Of a stretch of 64,000 nt of DNA, positions 59,416-64,000 are shown piece by piece. The position numbers were made by a program, and so were the translations under genes. Position 1 is the first letter of the stretch. Every line of letters begins with the position of its first letter. This DNA comes from Roseateles subflavus (GTDB lineage: Bacteria; Pseudomonadota; Gammaproteobacteria; Burkholderiales; Burkholderiaceae_C): contig NZ_JASVDS010000004.1 of assembly GCF_030285365.1 (NCBI RefSeq), positions 124,001-188,000 of the forward strand, written 5' to 3'. The notes beneath the pieces were generated by a model. It saw nothing but the letters and a program-made list of their open reading frames with translations, had not been told where the DNA came from and did no database searches.

Positions 59416-60594
59416 ATGCCAGGCTATGAAGTGATGGGCCCAGAGGAGCTGGCCGAGATCCAGGACATCTTCGCCCGCGGCGCCATCCTGTTCCGCCACG
59501 GTTTCGATGCCCTGCGCGGGGACTGCTACAAGGTCCGCGAGTTCGAGCAGGCCTTCGCCAGGACGATGGGCTCGCCGCATGCGCTGGCCGTGTCCTCCGG
59601 CACCGCGGCGCTGCGCGTCGGGCTGGCGGCGCTGGGCATCGGCGCCGGCGACGAGGTCATCACCCAGAGCTTCACCTTCGTGGCCACCGTCGAGGCCATC
59701 ATCGAGTCGCGAGCGACGCCGGTCTGCGCCGAGATCGACACCACGCTCAACATGGATCCCGAGGACCTGAAGCGCCGCATCACGCCGCGCACCAAGGCCG
59801 TCATCGTGGTCCACATGCTCGGCACGCCCTCGCGCCTGCCGGAGATCAAGGCGATCTGCGACGCGCACGGCATCGCGCTCATCGAGGACGCGGCCTGGGG
59901 CTGCGGCGGCTCGCTGAACGGCCGGGCCCTGGGCAGCTGGGGGCGCCTGGGCACCTTCAGCTTCGACTTCGCCAAGACCATGACGACGGGCGAGGGCGGC
60001 CTCGTGCTCTTCCAGGAGCAGGCCGACTGGGCCCGCGGCGCCGCCTGGCACGACCATGGCCACGAGAACAACCCCGCCGTGCCGCGCTGGGAGGACACCC
60101 GCGCCAGCAGCGGCTTCAACTTCCGCATGATGGAGCTGCAGGGCGCCGTGGGCCTCGCGCAGCTGCGCAAGCTGCCGGACATCGTCACCGCCCAGCGCCG
60201 CAACCGCGACCAGCTCTGGAACGCCATCCGCGACCTGCCCGGCATCACGCCGCGCGAGGTGCCCGCGGGCAGCTACGAGACGGCCGATGCGCTCGTCTTC
60301 TTCGTGCCGGACAACGCCGCCGCGCGCCGCTGCCGCGAAGCCCTGCTGGCCCGCGGCCTGGCCACCAAGATCCTGCCGGAGGCCTTCACCTGGCACTTCG
60401 CCGGCACCTGGACGCACATGCCCGAGCTGGCCGGTGCCCACGGCGGCGACCTCTCGCAGGCCTTCCCGCAGTCGGCCGCGCTGCTGTCGCGCGCGGTGTC
60501 GCTCCCGGTGGGCGTGAAGCTGCGTGAGGACGCCCCGGCCCTGGCCCGCCAGGCGCTCCTCGAGGCGCTGCAGCCGCAGGAGGTGAACGCATGA
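59416..60594 (+). CDS. kdnA: KdnA-like DegT/DnrJ/EryC1 aminotransferase
   Basis: 392 residues. PLP enzyme of the sugar-aminotransferase class; Lys187 in [13 protein letters not shown] binds the cofactor, and [11 protein letters not shown] is the phosphate-binding area. The N-terminus ([11 protein letters not shown]-x-AEIQDIF) and the SDHGHxN-like [11 protein letters not shown] block resemble KdnA, which transaminates 8-oxo-Kdo to 8-amino-3,8-dideoxy-octulosonate with glutamate. It lies 40 bp after the KdnB-like gene. Other DegT enzymes act on nucleotide-linked sugars; the KdnB partner argues against that. Confidence 0.75.
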   Translation: MPGYEVMGPEELAEIQDIFARGAILFRHGFDALRGDCYKVREFEQAFARTMGSPHALAVSSGTAALRVGLAALGIGAGDEVITQSFTFVATVEAIIESRATPVCAEIDTTLNMDPEDLKRRITPRTKAVIVVHMLGTPSRLPEIKAICDAHGIALIEDAAWGCGGSLNGRALGSWGRLGTFSFDFAKTMTTGEGGLVLFQEQADWARGAAWHDHGHENNPAVPRWEDTRASSGFNFRMMELQGAVGLAQLRKLPDIVTAQRRNRDQLWNAIRDLPGITPREVPAGSYETADALVFFVPDNAAARRCREALLARGLATKILPEAFTWHFAGTWTHMPELAGAHGGDLSQAFPQSAALLSRAVSLPVGVKLREDAPALARQALLEALQPQEVNA

Positions 60595-61289
60595 ACGTGA
60601 AGCCGCTGGTCTCGGTCATCGTGCCGGTCTTCAATCAGGAACGCTACATCGGCCGCTGCCTGCGCTCGCTGCTGAACCAGACCCTGCACAGCGAGCAGTA
60701 CGAGATCATCGTCATCGACGACGGCAGCACCGACCGCACGCCCTATGCGCTGGAGCTCTTCCACGACGCCATCGTGCCGCTGCGCAACGAGCGCAACCAG
60801 GGGCTGCCGGCCTCGCTGAACCGCGGCATCCGCGCCGCCCGCGGCGACTTCATCGTGCGGGTGGACTCCGACGACTACGTCAACGCCAACTTCCTGAACA
60901 TCCTGCACTTCTTCCTCGACCAGAACCCGCGGCACGACGCCGTGGCCTGCGACTACCTGCTGGTGGACGACCACGAGCAGGTGCTGGAGCGCGTGAACTG
61001 CATGGACGAGCCCATCGCCTGCGGCATCATGTTCCGCAAGGCCCACCTGATGGAGACGGGCCTCTACGACGAGAGCTTCCACCGCCACGAGGAGCGCGAG
61101 CTGCGCATCCGCTTCGAGCAGAAGCACCACATCGCCCGGCTGGAGCTGCCGCTGTACCGCTACCGCCGCCACGACCACAACATCACCAACGACCTCGACG
61201 CCATGGAGCTGCACCGCCAGCGCCTGATCAGCAAGCACGGCGTCGACGGTTCCACGGCCAGCTCGGCCGCCCGCAGGAGCATGCAATGA
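60591..61289 (+). CDS. Glycosyltransferase family 2
   Basis: 232 residues, GT-A fold. [18 protein letters not shown] starts the domain, [11 protein letters not shown] follows and VDSDD is the metal-binding DxD. It is soluble. It overlaps the KdnA-like gene upstream and the NeuB-like gene downstream by ATGA, so all three are translated together. It probably adds the sugar made by its neighbours, or another, to the glycan. Donor and acceptor are unknown. At 232 residues it is near the short end of the family. Confidence 0.88.
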   Translation: MNVKPLVSVIVPVFNQERYIGRCLRSLLNQTLHSEQYEIIVIDDGSTDRTPYALELFHDAIVPLRNERNQGLPASLNRGIRAARGDFIVRVDSDDYVNANFLNILHFFLDQNPRHDAVACDYLLVDDHEQVLERVNCMDEPIACGIMFRKAHLMETGLYDESFHRHEERELRIRFEQKHHIARLELPLYRYRRHDHNITNDLDAMELHRQRLISKHGVDGSTASSAARRSMQ

Positions 61290-62356
61290 CCGCCTCGGTG
61301 ACCCTCGGCAAGCGCCGCCTCACCCCCGACAGCCGCCCCTATGTGATCGCCGAGATCGGCGTCAACCATGAAGGCTCCCTGGACCAGGCCAAGCGCCTGA
61401 TCGAGCTGGCGAAGGAGGGCGGCGCGGACGCCGCCAAGTTCCAGAGCTACAAGGCCGAGACTCTCGCCTCGAAGCACTCGCCGTTCTACTGGGACATCAG
61501 CAAGGAGCCGACGCGCAGCCAGTTCGAGCTCTTCAAGAAGTACGACCGCTTCGGTCCGGACGAGTACCGCGCGCTGGCGCGGCACTGCGAGCAGGTGGGC
61601 ATCGACTTCCTCTCCACGGCCTTCGACGATGCCGCGGTGGAGTTCCTCGATGACCTGATGCCCTTCCACAAGATCGCCTCCGCCGACCTCACCAACGTCC
61701 CCTTCCTGCGCAAGATCGCCGCCAAGGGCAAGCCCGTGGTGCTGTCCACCGGCGCGTCGACGCTGGGCGAGATCGACATGGCCGTGCAGACCCTGCGTGC
61801 CGCCGGCTGCCGCGAGCTGGTGCTGCTGCACTGCGTGCTGAACTACCCCACGCCCAATGCCCAGGCGCATCTGCGGATGATCAAGGGCCTGCAGCGCGCC
61901 TATCCGGAGCTGCTGATCGGCTACTCCGACCACACGCTGCCGGACGAGGCCATGTACCCGCTGATGAGCGCGCACCTGCTGGGCGCCGTCGTGCTGGAGA
62001 AGCACTTCACGCACGACAAGACCCTGCCCGGCAACGACCACTACCACGCCATGGACGTGCATGATCTGCGCCGCTTCATGACGGCCCTGGACACGGTGCA
62101 TGACCTGCTGGGCGAGAGCGATCACAAGCAGCCCACGCCCACCGAAGGACCGGCCCGCGCGAATGCCCGCCGCTCCATCGTGCTCACGCGCGACGTGGCT
62201 GCGGGCGAACGGCTCACCGAGGCCCATCTCACCTACAAGCGCCCTGGCACCGGCATCAGCCCGCTGCATTGGGACGACGTGCTCGGCCGGCCCGCGCTGC
62301 GGGCGCTGGAGTCCGACCACGTCCTGCAGTGGGCGGACCTGGGGCAGGGCGGCTGA
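61286..62356 (+). CDS. NeuB/SpsE-like sialic-acid-type synthase
   Basis: 356 residues. A TIM-barrel (about 20-285) with the NeuB pattern: [42 protein letters not shown], and [15 protein letters not shown] with metal-binding His. A C-terminal SAF/antifreeze-like domain (from about 295: [15 protein letters not shown]) closes the active site. It condenses PEP with a hexose, giving a 3-deoxy-2-keto nonulosonic acid (sialic, legionaminic or pseudaminic type). The exact sugar cannot be told. It is in a tightly coupled operon with the glycosyltransferase and a cytidylyltransferase. Confidence 0.9.
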   Translation: MTASVTLGKRRLTPDSRPYVIAEIGVNHEGSLDQAKRLIELAKEGGADAAKFQSYKAETLASKHSPFYWDISKEPTRSQFELFKKYDRFGPDEYRALARHCEQVGIDFLSTAFDDAAVEFLDDLMPFHKIASADLTNVPFLRKIAAKGKPVVLSTGASTLGEIDMAVQTLRAAGCRELVLLHCVLNYPTPNAQAHLRMIKGLQRAYPELLIGYSDHTLPDEAMYPLMSAHLLGAVVLEKHFTHDKTLPGNDHYHAMDVHDLRRFMTALDTVHDLLGESDHKQPTPTEGPARANARRSIVLTRDVAAGERLTEAHLTYKRPGTGISPLHWDDVLGRPALRALESDHVLQWADLGQGG

Positions 62357-62360
62357 GACG

Positions 62361-63083
62361 ATGGGCGAGCCCCGGCCCGGACGCGTGGTCGCGCTGGTGC
62401 AGGCGCGCATGGGCTCGAGCCGCTTTCCCGGCAAGATGCTCGCGCCGCTGGCCGGGCGGCCGCTGCTGGCCTGGGTGCTGGAGCGGCTGAAGCGGGCGCA
62501 TCGCCTGGACGCGCTGGTGCTGGCCACCACGGACCTGCCGCGTGACGCCGCGTTGGTGGCGCTCGCGCAATCCCTGGGTGTGGCGACCTTCACCGGCAGC
62601 GAGTCCGACGTGCTGGGACGGTTCAGCCAGGCGGCCCGGCAGTTCGAGGCCGACACCGTCGTGCGGGTCTGCGCCGACAACCCCTTCATCGACGGCGCCG
62701 TCGTGGACGAGCTGGTGGAGTTCTTCGCCGCCAGCGACTGCGACTACGCCTGCAACCACCTCGACCGCCTGGGCAGCGGCTATGCGGACGGCTTCGGCGC
62801 CGAGATCCTCTCGGCGGCGCTGCTGCACCGGCTGGACGCCCGCTGCACCGAGCCCCGCCATCGCGAGCACGTCACGATCGCCGTGTGGGACGAGGGCGCC
62901 CCGTGGCGCAAGGCCGCACCGCCCGCGCCGCCCGCGCTGGCCCAGCCCGCCATGCGTTTCGATGTGGATGAACCCGGCCACCTCGCGGCCCTGGAGGCGC
63001 TGGCGCTGCGCCATGGCCTGGGCCTGCACAGCACCGCCGCCGAGGTGGTCGCCGCGCGACGGAAGGGCGCCGTGGCCGCCTGA
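62361..63083 (+). CDS. SpsF-like nucleotidyltransferase (cytidylyltransferase family)
   Basis: 240 residues. The N-terminal VALVQARMGSSRFPGKML is the nucleotide-binding signature of the SpsF/acylneuraminate cytidylyltransferase family, and VRVCADNPFID, the NHLDRLG region and FDVDEP follow. It activates the ulosonic acid as a CMP-sugar, the step after a NeuB-type synthase; SpsE and SpsF are paired in the same way in Bacillus. It is not like KdsB. It begins four bases after the synthase stop. Confidence 0.85.
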   Translation: MGEPRPGRVVALVQARMGSSRFPGKMLAPLAGRPLLAWVLERLKRAHRLDALVLATTDLPRDAALVALAQSLGVATFTGSESDVLGRFSQAARQFEADTVVRVCADNPFIDGAVVDELVEFFAASDCDYACNHLDRLGSGYADGFGAEILSAALLHRLDARCTEPRHREHVTIAVWDEGAPWRKAAPPAPPALAQPAMRFDVDEPGHLAALEALALRHGLGLHSTAAEVVAARRKGAVAA

Positions 63084-63104
63084 GTGCGCCGCCCGTTCCC
63101 CCAG

Positions 63105-63127
63105 AGCCGCTCAAAGGGCGGCTTTTC
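63105..63127 (+). terminator. Weak intrinsic terminator after the SpsF-like gene
   Basis: AGCCGC (63105-63110) and GCGGCT (63118-63123) form a six-base stem followed by TTTT. It may end the main operon message and leave the DUF4910 gene on partly separate transcription. Confidence 0.6.
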
Positions 63128-63257
63128 CCCTGCTTTTTGCCCTAAAGAAGGGGCGTGAGCTGCCTACAGTGGCATCTCATCCCATGGATCCCGTGGCACA
63201 GTGCAACGGGGTCACGCACCACTGGACAAGGGCAGGGCGGCTGTGCAGATTCAGGCC

Positions 63258-64000
63258 ATGAGCAGCAAGACCATCACCGACACCGGCGAGCGACGCGTCG
63301 CCGCCGAGATGCAGGCCTGCCTGGAGCGCCTCTTCCCCCTGCCGCGCTGCCTGGCCGGCGAGGCCAACCGCGCCACGCTGCGCGGCCTGCAGGCCATCGC
63401 GCCCCTCTCGATCCAGGAGATTCCGAGCGGCACCGCGGTCCACGACTGGACCGTGCCGCCCGAATGGTCGGTGCAGGAGGCCTGGATTGCCGACGCCCGC
63501 GGCCGCCGCCTCGTGGACTTCGCCGACCACAACCTGCATCTGGTGAGCCACAGCTGCCCCGTCGATGCCTACATGGACTGGCCGGCGCTGCAGCCGCACG
63601 TGCACACCCACCCGGAACTGCCGGAGGCCATTCCCTACCGCACCAGCTACTACCAGCGCAGCTGGGGCTTCTGCGTCACGCAGGCGCAGGCCCAGGCGCT
63701 GGCCGCCGCGCCGGGCCCGCTGCAGGTGCGGATCGACAGCGCGCTGACGCCCGGTGCGATGAGCGTCGGCGAGCTGCTGCTGCCGGGGCGCCGGGCGCAG
63801 GAGATCCTGCTGTCGGCCTACATCTGCCATCCGTCCATGGCCAATGACAGCCTCAGCGGCGCCGTGCTGCTGGCCTTCATCGGCCGCCACCTGGCCTCGC
63901 TGCCGGACCGCCAGTACAGCTACCGCCTCGTGTGGGTGCCCGAGACCGTCGGCGCCGTGGCCTATGCCGCCACGCATGCCGAGGCCATGCGCCGGGTCGA
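63258..64000 (+). CDS. DUF4910 protein (M28-like peptidase fold), 3' end cut by window edge
   Basis: 247 residues are visible. The ATG at 63258 is preceded in frame by a GTG at 63243 that could also serve. The YICHPSMANDSLSG block is the metal-binding signature of DUF4910, an aminopeptidase-like (M28-type) family, with DFADHNLHLV and PYRTSYY before it and PETVGA beyond it. There is no signal peptide, so it is cytosolic. DUF4910 genes often stand in surface-glycan loci, and their role there is unproven. A weak terminator and 175 bp separate it from the SpsF-like gene. Confidence 0.82.
   Translation, partial: MSSKTITDTGERRVAAEMQACLERLFPLPRCLAGEANRATLRGLQAIAPLSIQEIPSGTAVHDWTVPPEWSVQEAWIADARGRRLVDFADHNLHLVSHSCPVDAYMDWPALQPHVHTHPELPEAIPYRTSYYQRSWGFCVTQAQAQALAAAPGPLQVRIDSALTPGAMSVGELLLPGRRAQEILLSAYICHPSMANDSLSGAVLLAFIGRHLASLPDRQYSYRLVWVPETVGAVAYAATHAEAMRRV

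Noticed and set aside
63189-63205. Sigma-54-type promoter (TGGCAC followed by TGCA)
   Set aside because: The spacing between the GG and GC elements is too short and the TTGC element is absent.

Overview
This is a 64-kb piece of a GC-rich chromosome, almost certainly from a betaproteobacterium of the order Burkholderiales, probably near Roseateles, Rubrivivax, Mitsuaria or Leptothrix (Sphaerotilaceae). The basis is the high-GC third-position codon use, the DUF3579-argD-argF group, the order rpsP-rimM-trmD-rplS, the run perM-hda-HAD-pcnB-folK, and the presence of PEP-CTERM proteins. The assignment rests on gene content and order, not on rRNA, which is absent. I found no tRNA, rRNA, CRISPR array, insertion sequence, prophage or plasmid replication gene. 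Both ends cut through a gene.

Layout. 1-5.4 kb holds a divergent pair of exported GH13 glucan hydrolases (an amylase-type enzyme cut by the left edge, and a pullulanase), then a lipoprotein with a transglutaminase-like fold and TPRs. 5.4-9.5 kb holds a minus-strand group with a metallophosphoesterase, a non-RD Ser/Thr kinase fused to a universal-stress domain and a YkgJ cysteine-cluster protein, followed by two small exported proteins. 9.6-15.2 kb holds argD-argF, DUF3579, a zinc carboxypeptidase coupled to an alpha/beta hydrolase, and rpsT. 15.4-24.9 kb is a plus-strand housekeeping run: murJ, sirB1-type, perM-type, hda, HAD phosphatase, pcnB, folK, DUF486, then a phosphate-uptake pair (DUF47 plus Pit) with a Pho-box-like promoter. 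25-28.6 kb holds a GNAT and membrane-protein pair and the ribosome and tRNA-modification operon rpsP-rimM-trmD-rplS.

28.9-40.9 kb looks like a purine regulon. A LacI/PurR-type repressor leads an operon of ribokinase, nucleoside hydrolase and an amidohydrolase deaminase. A palindrome with the E. coli PurR-type core lies before the repressor, and a 14/16 match to the PurR box lies before purL. An exported M4 metalloprotease with three C-terminal Cys-rich repeats sits between them. 41.2-51 kb holds a CHASE/PAS histidine kinase, an HtrA-type protease, a DUF1624 membrane protein, rlmB, upp, two tandem C-type-lectin PEP-CTERM paralogs, a split chromate-transporter pair and a 2-hydroxyacid dehydrogenase.

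51.3-64 kb is the most unusual region. Ten plus-strand genes combine a TPR/GT41 (O-GlcNAc-transferase-like) glycosyltransferase, a complete type I secretion system (ABC exporter with a cysteine-less C39-like domain, HlyD-type adaptor, TolC-type channel), a KdnB/KdnA-like pair (oxidation then transamination of an ulosonate terminal carbon), a GT2 glycosyltransferase, a NeuB/SpsE-like synthase, an SpsF-like nucleotidyltransferase and a DUF4910 protein cut by the right edge. I infer a system that makes a terminally aminated 3-deoxy-ulosonic or nonulosonic sugar and couples it to a protein or polysaccharide exported by a dedicated type I machine. The cargo is not in the window.
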